DNA of 64,000 nucleotides, from contig NZ_LMKA01000046.1 in NCBI RefSeq assembly GCF_001421435.1, positions 1 to 64,000 of the forward strand, in the 5' to 3' direction. This stretch comes from Chryseobacterium sp. Leaf201 (GTDB lineage: Bacteria > Bacteroidota > Bacteroidia > Flavobacteriales > Weeksellaceae). The notes beneath the pieces were generated by a model. It was not told where the DNA came from and ran no database searches. It saw nothing but the letters and a program-made list of their open reading frames with translations. Below, one piece after another: positions 1 to 7,897 of the stretch (position 1 is the first letter of the stretch; every line of letters begins with the position of its first letter). Both the position numbers and the translations under genes were made by a program.

Positions 1-33
1 GGCAAGGCCGCCGCCGAAACTAAAAACAAATAA
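1..33 (+). CDS. 3' end of an upstream gene (partial)
   Basis: Frame 1 reads GKAAAETKNK and then a TAA stop at 31-33. The Ala/Lys-rich tail looks like the C-terminus of a gene that begins before the window. Ten residues are too few to name the product, and the frame could be open by chance. The following 56 bases up to the GH92 start are AT-rich and hold no clear terminator. Confidence 0.35.
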   Translation, partial: GKAAAETKNK

Positions 34-89
34 AATGAAAACGCATTTTAAATTTAATTAAATTTAAAACTCAAAAAAATTGATCATTT

Positions 90-2384
90 ATGAAAAGGTC
101 CGGAACATATGCATTTCTGTTTCTTTTATTATTCAGTGGATATCAGGCACAGCAGTTTGAAAAGCTTTACCAGTATGTCAACCCGTTAATTGGAACCGAA
201 AAAATGGGACATACATATCCCGGGGCAACCGTGCCTTTCGGAGCCGTACAGCTTAGCCCGGAAACCGATACGGTTGCCTATGCACTGAACGGTAAATACA
301 ATGACGAAGTGTATAAATACTGTGCAGGGTACCGGTATGAAGATAAAACAATCGTAGGGTTCAGCTCTACGCATTTCAGCGGGACAGGGCATTCTGATTT
401 AGGGGATTTCCTTGTTATACCGACTGTAGGTAATTTACAGTTGAATCCCGGAACGGCTTCACATCCTGAAAACGGCTACAGGAGCAGATTTTCTCATCAG
501 AATGAAAAAGCGGAAGCCGGATATTATAAAGTAAAGCTTGACGACCACAATATTTTAGCTGAGCTGACAGCTTCCACAAGAGTCGGAGTTCACCGTTACA
601 CTTTTCCGAAGTCTGACCAGGCACACATCATCCTGGATCTGATGGCAGGAATTTATAATTATGACGGTAAAAACATCTGGACCTATGTCCGGGTTGAAAA
701 CGAAAATACCGTAACCGGTTACCGTCAGACCAACGGCTGGGCAAGGACAAGAACGGTTTATTTTGCCATGAAATTTTCAAAGCCTTTCAAATCATACGGA
801 CAGAAAAACTATGATGAAAAACAGGTGTACAACGGATTCTGGAGAAAATTCGACCAGACTAAAAACTTTCCTGAAATCGCCGGAAAAAACCTGAAAATGT
901 ATTTTGATTTTGACACGGATGAAAATGAAGCAATTGAAATAAAGCTGGCGATTTCTCCGGTAAGCCAGGCCAATGCACTGGAAAACCTGGAGCAGGAAAC
1001 CGGGGCATTATCTTTTGACCAGGTTAAAACAAAAGCACAGGAAAACTGGAACAGGGAACTGAATAAAATTATTATTAAAGGTTCTGAAAATCAGAAGATT
1101 AATTTTTACACGGCCATGTACCATACCTTTATTAATCCGACCACCTATACCGATGTCAACGGAGAATATAAAGGGTTAGATCAAAATATTCATAAGGCAG
1201 AAGGTTTTACCAATTACACCACTTTCTCTATCTGGGACACCTACCGTGCGCTCCATCCGTTCTTCAATATTATCCAGCCGAAAAGAAACGGGGATATGGT
1301 GAAATCAATGATGGCCCATTATAATCAGTTCTCCATGAAAATGCTGCCGATCTGGTCACATTATGCCAATGACAACTGGTGTATGAGCGGTTATCACAGC
1401 GTAAGCGTGGTTGCAGATGCCATTATCAAAGGAAATTACACTGGAGATGCAAAGGAAGCACTAAAAGCCTGTATTGAAACCGCCAACAAACGGGATTATG
1501 AGGGCATTGGCCAATATATAGATTTGGGGTATATTCCTGCAGAGAAGAACGGAACTTCAGTATCCAATACCTTAGAATATGCCTATGATGACTGGGCTAT
1601 TGCCCAGCTGGCAAAGCACCTGGGTGAAACGGAGGTTTACAATCAATTCATCAAACGTTCTGAAAACTGGAAAAACAATTTTGATAAAACATCCGGATTT
1701 ATGCGCCCGCGTCTGGCAGACGGAAGCTTCAAAAAAGATTTCAATGCATTGAGTACCCACGGCCAGGGCTTCATTGAAGGCAATTCCTGGAACTACAGTT
1801 TTTTTGTTCCCCAAAATCCGGATGAACTGATTAAAATAATGGGCGGAAAGAAAAAATTCGCGTCAAAGCTGGATGAACTGTTTACCATGCATTTACCGGA
1901 TGAATTTTTTGCAGACACAGAAGATATTACAAGAGAAGGAATCATCGGAGGCTACGTCCACGGAAATGAGCCGGCGCATCACGTTGCCTATCTTTACAAT
2001 TGGGCGGGACAGCCGTGGAAAACCCAGGCTCAGATCAGAAAGATTTTAGACATGCAGTATAAGGCAACTCCCGACGGACTGGGCGGCAATGACGATACCG
2101 GACAAATGAGTGCCTGGTACATTCTGAGCTCGCTTGGTTTTTATCCCGTTGCCCCGGGTTCGGAAGATTATGCAATCGGAAGCCCTGCAATTGACCATGC
2201 TGTTTTAAATTTAGAAAACGGAAAAAGGTTTGAGATTGAAGCGATCAATCAGAGTCCAAAGAATGTTTACGTTGAAAAAATTCTTCTCAACGGCAAAGAA
2301 ATAAAAAACTTTACACTGAAGCATTCTGAGATAATGAATGGCGGAAAACTTAGTTTTTACATGAGTTCTGAAGCTAGGAAATAA
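90..2384 (+). CDS. Secreted GH92 family alpha-mannosidase
   Basis: A 764-residue exo-acting alpha-mannosidase of glycoside hydrolase family 92, a calcium-dependent inverting family that trims alpha-1,2/1,3-mannose from N-glycans or mannans. The sequence shows a signal peptide (about residues 1-20, ending before QQF), an N-terminal beta-sandwich with GTGHSD at 98-103, and a C-terminal (alpha/alpha)6 domain with WDTYR at 382-386. HGNEPAHH contains the expected acid Glu627 and GNDDTGQMSAW contains the base/metal Asp668-Asp669. The length is normal for the family and the key residues are present. It sits alone on this strand with no SusC/D pair in view, so it is not an obvious polysaccharide utilisation locus. 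Exact linkage specificity cannot be read from sequence. Confidence 0.93.
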   Translation: MKRSGTYAFLFLLLFSGYQAQQFEKLYQYVNPLIGTEKMGHTYPGATVPFGAVQLSPETDTVAYALNGKYNDEVYKYCAGYRYEDKTIVGFSSTHFSGTGHSDLGDFLVIPTVGNLQLNPGTASHPENGYRSRFSHQNEKAEAGYYKVKLDDHNILAELTASTRVGVHRYTFPKSDQAHIILDLMAGIYNYDGKNIWTYVRVENENTVTGYRQTNGWARTRTVYFAMKFSKPFKSYGQKNYDEKQVYNGFWRKFDQTKNFPEIAGKNLKMYFDFDTDENEAIEIKLAISPVSQANALENLEQETGALSFDQVKTKAQENWNRELNKIIIKGSENQKINFYTAMYHTFINPTTYTDVNGEYKGLDQNIHKAEGFTNYTTFSIWDTYRALHPFFNIIQPKRNGDMVKSMMAHYNQFSMKMLPIWSHYANDNWCMSGYHSVSVVADAIIKGNYTGDAKEALKACIETANKRDYEGIGQYIDLGYIPAEKNGTSVSNTLEYAYDDWAIAQLAKHLGETEVYNQFIKRSENWKNNFDKTSGFMRPRLADGSFKKDFNALSTHGQGFIEGNSWNYSFFVPQNPDELIKIMGGKKKFASKLDELFTMHLPDEFFADTEDITREGIIGGYVHGNEPAHHVAYLYNWAGQPWKTQAQIRKILDMQYKATPDGLGGNDDTGQMSAWYILSSLGFYPVAPGSEDYAIGSPAIDHAVLNLENGKRFEIEAINQSPKNVYVEKILLNGKEIKNFTLKHSEIMNGGKLSFYMSSEARK

Positions 2385-2408
2385 AATACAATCCGTAATT
2401 TACATACA

Positions 2409-2457
2409 ACATCCGTCGTTTTGCAAACATCCGGTTCCTGATTTCTGCCCAACTTTG
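2409..2457 (+). promoter_or_regulatory. Putative promoter and direct repeats of the aldo/keto reductase
   Basis: CAACTTTG at 2450-2457 matches the Bacteroidota -7 box TAnnTTTG except for its first base and lies 25 bases before the ATG at 2482. Upstream the heptamer ACATCCG occurs twice, at 2409-2415 and 2427-2433, 18 bases apart. This could be a regulator site, possibly for a neighbouring AraC protein; that link is inference. Confidence 0.35.
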
Positions 2458-2481
2458 CGGTATTCAATTAATATCAACAAT

Positions 2482-3483
2482 ATGAACAGAGTAAAATTAG
2501 GAAATCAGGGATTAATTGTCCCGAATATCGGTTTGGGATGTATGGGAATGACAAGTTTCGGAGATGCGGATACTTATGGTAAAGCTGACGAAAAAGAAGC
2601 TATCGCAACCATTCACCGTTCTTTGGAACTGGGCGGGAATTTTCTGGACACTGCCGATTTGTACGGACCTTTTACGAATGAACGGTTAATTGCAAAAGCA
2701 ATTGAAGGCAGCCGTGAACAATACATTATCGCCACAAAATTCGGTTGGGAAATTGACGATAATGAACAGATCACCTGGAAAATCAAAGCAACTAAGGATT
2801 ATGTAAAAAAAGCGGTTGAACGCTCCCTTAAAAATCTTAATACCGATTACATTGACCTTTATTACATGCACCGCCTGGATAAAAATACCCCGATTGAGGA
2901 AACGGTAGAAGCCATGGCCGAGCTGGTAAAAGAAGGAAAAGTCGGTTATATCGGTTTATCCGAAGTATCATCGGAAACCGTAAAAAGAGCCCACGCTGTT
3001 CATCCGGTTACCGCTGTGCAAAGTGAATTTTCTTTATTTGAAAGGACGGTAGAAGAAAAAGGGGTATTGAAAACTTTACAGGATTCAGGAATCGGTTTTG
3101 TGGCGTATTCACCTTTGGGACGGGGATTTTTATCCGGGCAGATCCGTTCTATGGATGACCTGCCGGAAAATGATTTCCGCAGAGGGATCCCCCGTTTTCA
3201 GGAACAGCATTTCCATAAAAACCTTGAGCTGGTGGAAGCCATTGAAAGCCTTGCAAAAGAAAAGAATGTTACGCCGTCACAACTGGCACTGGCCTGGATC
3301 ATCAGCAAAGGAATCATTCCGATACCGGGAACCAAGCGCAGAGCCTATGTTGAACAGAATATTGAAGCCGGCAAAATTATTCTGAGCGAATCTGATCTGT
3401 CAAAACTCGAAAGTATCGTACCTTTAGGAACAGATACCGGTGCTACATATGATGAATTCGGTATGGGGCTGCTGGATTATTAA
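2482..3483 (+). CDS. Aldo/keto reductase
   Basis: A cytoplasmic NADPH-dependent aldo/keto reductase of about 333 residues (TIM barrel). The catalytic tetrad is visible: Asp and Tyr in FLDTADLYG, Lys in IIATKFG and His in YYMHRLD. The C-terminal part carries the cofactor-binding IPIPGTKRRAYVEQN stretch. An in-frame TTG at 2455 would add nine residues, but the ATG at 2482 opens directly on the conserved MNRVKLGNQGLIVPNIGLG start and is preferred. It is followed by an AraC regulator and an epimerase, so it may belong to an inducible detoxification set. The natural carbonyl substrate is unknown. Confidence 0.92.
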   Translation: MNRVKLGNQGLIVPNIGLGCMGMTSFGDADTYGKADEKEAIATIHRSLELGGNFLDTADLYGPFTNERLIAKAIEGSREQYIIATKFGWEIDDNEQITWKIKATKDYVKKAVERSLKNLNTDYIDLYYMHRLDKNTPIEETVEAMAELVKEGKVGYIGLSEVSSETVKRAHAVHPVTAVQSEFSLFERTVEEKGVLKTLQDSGIGFVAYSPLGRGFLSGQIRSMDDLPENDFRRGIPRFQEQHFHKNLELVEAIESLAKEKNVTPSQLALAWIISKGIIPIPGTKRRAYVEQNIEAGKIILSESDLSKLESIVPLGTDTGATYDEFGMGLLDY

Positions 3484-3514
3484 TATGTAACTTTAATTGG
3501 CGAAAATAACTTAA

Positions 3515-3610
3515 CCTGTCAGGTTTGCGCCCCGGCTTGAGCGGAAATCCTTTTGTGAGGAGGAACGACGAATAAAAGATTGGGAGCGGAAGACGGAAAA
3601 AGGCGCCCAA
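3515..3610. repeat. REP-like intergenic palindromic element, copy 1
   Basis: The gap between the reductase and the AraC gene holds a G+C-richer block that contrasts with the AT-rich spacers elsewhere. It contains CTTGAGCGGAAATCC, TTTTGTGAGG and GGAGCGGAAGACGG. AATC-C-TTTT pairs with AAAAGATT about 20 bases on, giving a bulged stem. The same word order (AGCGG, ATCCTTTT, GAGG, CGAA, AAAAGAT, GCGGA) recurs at 50945-51015, so it is a dispersed intergenic element rather than coding DNA. Confidence 0.6.
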
Positions 3611-3638
3611 AAATTATTATTAAAAAAGTTTAAAAGTA

Positions 3639-4532
3639 ATGAATACCATACAATCTGCTTCTGCATTTCACCGATTGCTTTCGTTGCCGGAACCAAAACA
3701 TCCATTGGTAAGCGTAATTAATTTATCTGAAAGTGTTTTTCTGGAAGATGAAGTCTGGAAAGGTTTTGTCAGCAAATTTTACTGTGTCGCTTTAAAAAGA
3801 GATGCAAAAGGAAAAATAAAATACGGACAGCAGCACTATGACTATGACAAGGGCGTTTTAAGCTTTACGGCTCCCAATCAGGTCCAGTATTTAGATTTGC
3901 AGAATATGGAATGCGGTTCCGGATATTTATTGATTTTCCATGAAGATTTTTTGCTGAAACATCCTTTGGCGAATACCATTTCGGGCTTTGGATTTTTCTC
4001 TTATGCTGTGAATGAAGCGCTGCATTTATCTGAAGATGAAGAGAATGATCAGATCGGAATTTTACATAAAATTGATAAAGAATGCCAACATATCGACCGG
4101 CATACCCAGGAAATTATTTTATCACAGATTGAGCTTCTTCTCAGTTATTCCAACCGTTTTTACGAGCGGCAGTTTATCACCAGAAAAAACAACAACCATC
4201 AGTTATTGGTAAAATTTGAAAAATTCCTGAATGAGTATTTTGACAGGGACTCTTTTGAAAAAGGACTTTTAACTGTTCATCACATTGCCGAAGCCATGAA
4301 CCTTTCACCAAATTATTTAAGTGATCTGCTGAGGGTTCATACCGGGCAGAATACACAGCAGCATATCCACGAAAAGCTCATCAGCAAGGCTAAGGAAAAA
4401 CTCTCGACCACGGAACTTTCTGTCAGTGAGATTGCTTACCAACTGGGATTTGAACATTCGCAGTCCTTCAGTACCCTTTTTAAAAAGAAAACAAATAAAT
4501 CACCTCTGGAGTTCAGGCAGTCTTTCAATTAA
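3639..4532 (+). CDS. AraC family transcriptional regulator (copy 1)
   Basis: A 297-residue regulator with an AraC/XylS DNA-binding domain at about 195-297. The first helix-turn-helix is in VHHIAEAMNLSPNYLSDLLRVHTG and the second in LSVSEIAYQLGFEHSQSFSTLFKKKTNKSPLEFR. The N-terminal 190 residues form a ligand-sensing or dimerisation domain typical of small-molecule-responsive Bacteroidota members. It lies directly before an epimerase gene, and a close paralogue (5576-6490) lies directly after it. Their linkers (SNRFYERQFITR versus SERFYQRQFITR) are nearly identical, pointing to duplication. It probably controls the flanking oxidoreductase genes; the inducer is unknown. Confidence 0.9.
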   Translation: MNTIQSASAFHRLLSLPEPKHPLVSVINLSESVFLEDEVWKGFVSKFYCVALKRDAKGKIKYGQQHYDYDKGVLSFTAPNQVQYLDLQNMECGSGYLLIFHEDFLLKHPLANTISGFGFFSYAVNEALHLSEDEENDQIGILHKIDKECQHIDRHTQEIILSQIELLLSYSNRFYERQFITRKNNNHQLLVKFEKFLNEYFDRDSFEKGLLTVHHIAEAMNLSPNYLSDLLRVHTGQNTQQHIHEKLISKAKEKLSTTELSVSEIAYQLGFEHSQSFSTLFKKKTNKSPLEFRQSFN

Positions 4533-4550
4533 TCTTTAACCTTCCATAAC

Positions 4551-4610
4551 TTTCGGCTACAGGAAAATACTTTTTGGCTACAGGTACCATCATCTGAAAC
4601 ATGAACTTTG
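4551..4610 (+). promoter_or_regulatory. Direct-repeat operator and promoter of the epimerase gene
   Basis: A 15-base word occurs twice in direct orientation, at 4551-4565 and 4572-4586; both share TT.GGCTACAGG.A. The 21-base period is two helical turns, the usual arrangement for an AraC-type activator bound on one face. A near-consensus -7 box GAACTTTG follows at 4603-4610, 22 bases before the ATG at 4633. The neighbouring AraC proteins are the obvious candidate binders, but binding itself is inferred. Confidence 0.5.
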
Positions 4611-4632
4611 CATTATAAACATTAGATTTACA

Positions 4633-5532
4633 ATGAAAGTATTTGTTACAGGCGCTACAGGTTTCGTAGGAACTGCTGTAGTACAGGAATTATTGAATGA
4701 AGGACATCAGGTTTTAGGGCTGGCGAGATCAGAAGAATCCGCAAACAAATTAATTGCAGCCGGAGCGGAAGCACATCGTGGAGATCTCAATGACTTTGAA
4801 AGTCTGAAATCCGGAGCAGCCGCTTCAGATGCAGTAATCCACTTAGGATTTATCCATGATTTTGCCCAATTTGAGGAAATGTGTGCACTTGATGGGAAAG
4901 TTATCGAAACGATTGGGGAAACCCTGATGGGAACCGACAAACCTTTTCTCATCACTTCAGGAACTGCCCTTTTTTCCAGAGACGGACTTACAATTGAAAC
5001 AGACCGTTCGGTAAATCCACATCCCAGAATTGCAACGGAAAATGCGGCTGATGCTGTAGCCGGAAAAGGTGTTAAAGTGGCTGTGGTAAGGTTACCTCCT
5101 TCAGTTCACGGGAAAGGTGATGTTATTGGTTTTGTTCCGACACTGATAAGAATTGCAAAGGAAAAAGGCAAATCTGCCGTGGTCAGTGATGGTCATAATT
5201 TCTGGCCGGCAGTTCATAAATCAGATGCTGCGAAACTGTATCAGCTGGCTTTAGAAAAACCTTTTGAAAGCGGAACAAGATACCATGCCGTCGCAGAGCA
5301 GGGAATTCCGTTTAAAGATATTGCAGCGCATATTGCAGAAAGATTACAGCTTCCTGTTGTTTCCGTTACCAATGATGAAGCGGCAGAACATTTCGGATGG
5401 TTTGTGCATTTTGCAAAACTTAATAATCTGACTTCAAGCGAAGAAACAAAATCAGCTTTAGGCTGGAATCCGCAACATCCAACTTTGATGGAAGATTTGA
5501 AAGGTGATATTTATTTCACTTACCTACAGTAA
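4633..5532 (+). CDS. NAD(P)-dependent epimerase/dehydratase (atypical SDR)
   Basis: A 299-residue Rossmann-fold protein of the extended/atypical short-chain dehydrogenase group. The nucleotide-binding GATGFVG is at residues 7-13, followed by LARSEESANKL (cofactor phosphate or adenosine contact) and HRGDLND. The classic YxxxK pair is not evident, as in many NAD-dependent epimerase-like proteins of this type (YeeZ/NmrA-like), so the reaction is uncertain. It is flanked by two paralogous AraC regulators on the same strand and preceded by a phased direct repeat, which makes it the likely regulated target. Confidence 0.85.
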   Translation: MKVFVTGATGFVGTAVVQELLNEGHQVLGLARSEESANKLIAAGAEAHRGDLNDFESLKSGAAASDAVIHLGFIHDFAQFEEMCALDGKVIETIGETLMGTDKPFLITSGTALFSRDGLTIETDRSVNPHPRIATENAADAVAGKGVKVAVVRLPPSVHGKGDVIGFVPTLIRIAKEKGKSAVVSDGHNFWPAVHKSDAAKLYQLALEKPFESGTRYHAVAEQGIPFKDIAAHIAERLQLPVVSVTNDEAAEHFGWFVHFAKLNNLTSSEETKSALGWNPQHPTLMEDLKGDIYFTYLQ

Positions 5533-5575
5533 TCTGCACCTTTATATTTATTAAATTTGATTAAATATTAAACCG

Positions 5576-6490
5576 ATGCCGGATCAGAATCTGCTGAGAA
5601 TAAAAACTATATCTGAATTTCATACTTTAAGAGGATTGCCAAAACCCAGGCATCCGCTTATCAGTGTGATCAGTTTTGATGATATGGAACAGACAGAGCC
5701 TGGCAGGCAGAATCTGATTTTTGATTTTTACATGATCTCTGTAAAAAGAGATATGGCCCATAAATACAGATACGGGCAGAAAGATTATGATTTTGATGAA
5801 GGCGTGATGTTCTGCATGGCACCGCATCAGGTTCTTAGTATTACAAGAGAAGAAAAAGGCAAAAACCCGTCCGGATGGATGCTGATGATTCATCCGGATT
5901 TTCTATGGAATACAGTAATGGCAGTCGCAATCCGGAAATATGAATTTTTTGATTATTCTGTACATGAAGCTTTATTTTTATCCGCAGACGAAGAAATAAA
6001 AGTCCTGCAGATCATTGAGAATATCAAGGAAGAATACCAGTCAAACATTGACCGCTTCAGCCAGAATATTATTATTTCCCAGCTGGAAACACTTCTGAAT
6101 TATTCCGAACGCTTTTATCAGCGCCAGTTTATCACCCGTCATAAAGCCAGCCATCAGCTCCTGGAACGTCTGGAAATTTTGCTGAATGATTATTTTGAGG
6201 CAGATGATTTTCCTGTAAAAGGATTGCCGAGTGTCCAGTTTCTTTCTGAAAAGCTGAATATGTCATCAAAATACATGAGCAGCGTACTGAAAACATTAAC
6301 AGGCCGGACTACCCAGCAGCACATCCACGAGAAGCTCATTGAAAAGGCCAAGGAAAAACTCTCGACAACCCCGCTTTCCGTAAGCGAAATTGCATATGAG
6401 CTTGGGTTTGAGCATTCGCAGTCTTTTAGTAAGCTGTTTAAAAGCAAAGCCGGCGTTTCACCTGTGGAGTTCCGGAAGTCTTTCAGTTAA
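5576..6490 (+). CDS. AraC family transcriptional regulator (copy 2)
   Basis: A 304-residue paralogue of the AraC protein at 3639-4532. Both open with FH.L..LP.P.HPL.SVI and share the region up to RQFITR. The DNA-binding ends are almost the same: TQQHIHEKLI.KAKEKLSTT.LSVSEIAY.LGFEHSQSF. The two recognition helices are at about 225-250 and 270-295. Only about 40 bases separate it from the epimerase stop, so the two could be co-transcribed. The near identity of the recognition helices predicts shared DNA sites, while the sensing domains have diverged. Confidence 0.9.
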   Translation: MPDQNLLRIKTISEFHTLRGLPKPRHPLISVISFDDMEQTEPGRQNLIFDFYMISVKRDMAHKYRYGQKDYDFDEGVMFCMAPHQVLSITREEKGKNPSGWMLMIHPDFLWNTVMAVAIRKYEFFDYSVHEALFLSADEEIKVLQIIENIKEEYQSNIDRFSQNIIISQLETLLNYSERFYQRQFITRHKASHQLLERLEILLNDYFEADDFPVKGLPSVQFLSEKLNMSSKYMSSVLKTLTGRTTQQHIHEKLIEKAKEKLSTTPLSVSEIAYELGFEHSQSFSKLFKSKAGVSPVEFRKSFS

Positions 6491-6501
6491 TCCCTGAAGA
6501 C

Positions 6502-6888
6502 CTATGGCTGATCAAATACATCTTCCCTGATATTCCGCTTGTGGGTCCTGCCCCATTCGGACAGAGCGGTAATCGTATTTTTCAGGGTCCTGCTGTAATC
6601 TGTAGAAACATACTCCACAATAACAGGCGTCTGTTCGGCATGGACAATTCTTTTGACAAAACCGTTGAGCTCAAGGTCTTTCAGCTCATTGGAAAGCACC
6701 CTTGCCGAGATCCCGGTAATGGTTCTCTGCAGCTCATTGAAACGGATGCTGCCGTGTTCCTGCAATACAATGATAATTTTGAGCTTCCATTTTCCGCCTA
6801 TAACATACAGGGCATCTTCCACGGAAGAAAGATTTTCTGAACACCTGCCGGTATGTATAGATTCTTCTGATATAACAGCGTTTTCCAT
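6502..6888 (-). CDS. HxlR family transcriptional regulator
   Basis: A 128-residue winged-helix regulator of the HxlR/MarR-like family. The core GGKWKLKIIIVLQEHGSIRFNELQRTITGISARVLSNELKDLELNGFVKRIV is typical, with an N-terminal CSENLSSVEDAL and Cys, as in members that sense electrophiles or quinones through a cysteine. It is transcribed divergently from the azoreductase at 7000-7602 across a spacer containing a perfect inverted repeat, the usual layout for a local redox-responsive repressor and its target. A decayed second HxlR gene lies on the far side of the azoreductase. Confidence 0.92.
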   Translation of the reverse strand: MENAVISEESIHTGRCSENLSSVEDALYVIGGKWKLKIIIVLQEHGSIRFNELQRTITGISARVLSNELKDLELNGFVKRIVHAEQTPVIVEYVSTDYSRTLKNTITALSEWGRTHKRNIREDVFDQP

Positions 6889-6911
6889 GACTTACATTTT
6901 AATTACTAACT

Positions 6912-6950
6912 AAAAGGTTACTGCTAACCTTTTGTTTACTGCTAACTTTT
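6912..6950. promoter_or_regulatory. HxlR operator: inverted plus direct repeat
   Basis: AAAAGGTTA at 6912-6920 and TAACCTTTT at 6925-6933 form a perfect 9-base inverted repeat with a CTGC centre. TTACTGCTAAC is then repeated directly at 6918-6928 and 6937-6947, a period of 19 bases. The block lies between the divergent HxlR and azoreductase genes and just upstream of the azoreductase -7 box, so it is the likely repressor site. Confidence 0.6.
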
Positions 6951-6966
6951 CATTAGCAAATGTACA

Positions 6967-6974
6967 TAATTTTG
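6967..6974 (+). promoter_or_regulatory. Azoreductase -7 promoter box
   Basis: TAATTTTG is an exact match to the Bacteroidota -7 consensus TAnnTTTG and lies 25 bases before the azoreductase ATG. No good -33 TTG is present at the normal distance, where the HxlR repeat block sits instead. Confidence 0.5.
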
Positions 6975-6999
6975 TAGAAGAAATTTAATTTTTAAAAAT

Positions 7000-7602
7000 A
7001 TGAAAAACATACTTCACATTATCTCAAGTCCGAGGACGGAAGTGTCAGCAAGCAGAAAATTAGGAAATGCCGTTATAGAGGAAATCCTGGCAAAATACCC
7101 TGACAGCAGGATAAAAGAGCGTGACCTGACAAAAAGCCCGGCTCCTTTTTTAGAAGAGGCACACATCAACTCCTTTTTTACGCCGGCAGAAAACCGCAGT
7201 CCCGAACAGGAAGCCATTAACCAGTATTCCGAAAGCCTGATTTCCGAACTGCAGGAAGCCGATATTATTGTAGTGGATTCTCCTATGTATAATTTTTCAG
7301 TCCCTTCAACACTCAGGTCGTATTTTGACCATACCTCAAGAGCCGGATATACTTTCCGCTATGATGAAAACGGACCGAAAGGCATGCTGAACAACAAAAA
7401 ACTGTACGTTGCTTTTACCTCAGGGAATATTTACTCTGAAGGTCCCTATCAGAGTTATGATTCAAATGTTCCTTATGTCAGGAATATTTTTGGTTTTTAC
7501 GGCGTAACCGATGTGAGTGTGTTCCGGGCAGAAGGCCTGTCCATTCCCGGCATTATGGAAAACGCTTTAGAAAAAGCAATTGAAAGTATTGTTATTGATT
7601 GA
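7000..7602 (+). CDS. azoR: FMN-dependent NADH-azoreductase / NAD(P)H:quinone reductase
   Basis: A 200-residue flavodoxin-fold enzyme of the AzoR family, which uses FMN and NAD(P)H to reduce quinones and azo compounds by two electrons. The N-terminal HIISSPRTEVSASRKL is the FMN phosphate-binding loop, and DSPMYNFSVPSTLRSYFDHTSRAGYTFRY is the hallmark central region. Family length is about 200 residues, so it is full length. It is divergent from an HxlR regulator with an inverted-repeat operator and an exact -7 box, consistent with induction by quinones or electrophiles. Substrate range is not readable from sequence. Confidence 0.93.
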   Translation: MKNILHIISSPRTEVSASRKLGNAVIEEILAKYPDSRIKERDLTKSPAPFLEEAHINSFFTPAENRSPEQEAINQYSESLISELQEADIIVVDSPMYNFSVPSTLRSYFDHTSRAGYTFRYDENGPKGMLNNKKLYVAFTSGNIYSEGPYQSYDSNVPYVRNIFGFYGVTDVSVFRAEGLSIPGIMENALEKAIESIVID

Positions 7603-7627
7603 TTTTTAAATCATTCTGAATATATCT

Positions 7628-7694
7628 CTCGCAGATTTAGTGGATTAGGCAGATTTTTAACCATTATAATCTAGTGGATCTGCTTAATCTGCGA
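7628..7694. repeat. Intergenic inverted repeat
   Basis: CGCAGATT near 7630 and AATCTGCG near 7685 are complementary, with further imperfect pairing inside (GGCAGAT with ATCTGC). The arms enclose about 45 bases that hold no ORF. It lies between the azoreductase stop and the HxlR relic and may act as a terminator-like hairpin or be a dispersed palindromic element. Confidence 0.45.
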
Positions 7695-7699
7695 AATTT

Positions 7700-7892
7700 A
7701 TTTTCAAAAATATCTTCGATGATACTTTTCATGTGTTCTTCCCAATCTGAAAGTGCCAAATTACCGTTTTCAAAGTTTTGCTGTTATTTGTCGAAATATA
7801 TTCTACGACCACAGCTATCTGTTCGGAATCCACTACTTTTTTGACGAAACCATTGAGTTTCAAATTCTTCAACTCGTTTAAAATTAGTTTTC
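7700..7892 (-). pseudogene. Decayed HxlR regulator remnant
   Basis: Read on the minus strand from 7892, one frame gives LNELKNLKLNGFVKKVV, then VVVEYISTNNSKTLKTVI; after a one-base deletion near 7755 another frame continues ALSDWEEHMKSIIEDIF. This aligns along its length with the C-terminal half of the intact HxlR at 6502-6888 (LSNELKDLELNGFVKRIV ... VEYVSTDYSRTLKNTI ... ALSEWGRTHKRNIREDVF). The N-terminal half is missing; its place is taken by the unknown gene at 7898-8959, whose stop lies at the broken end. It is a truncated, frameshifted relic. Confidence 0.8.
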
Positions 7893-7897
7893 TAATT

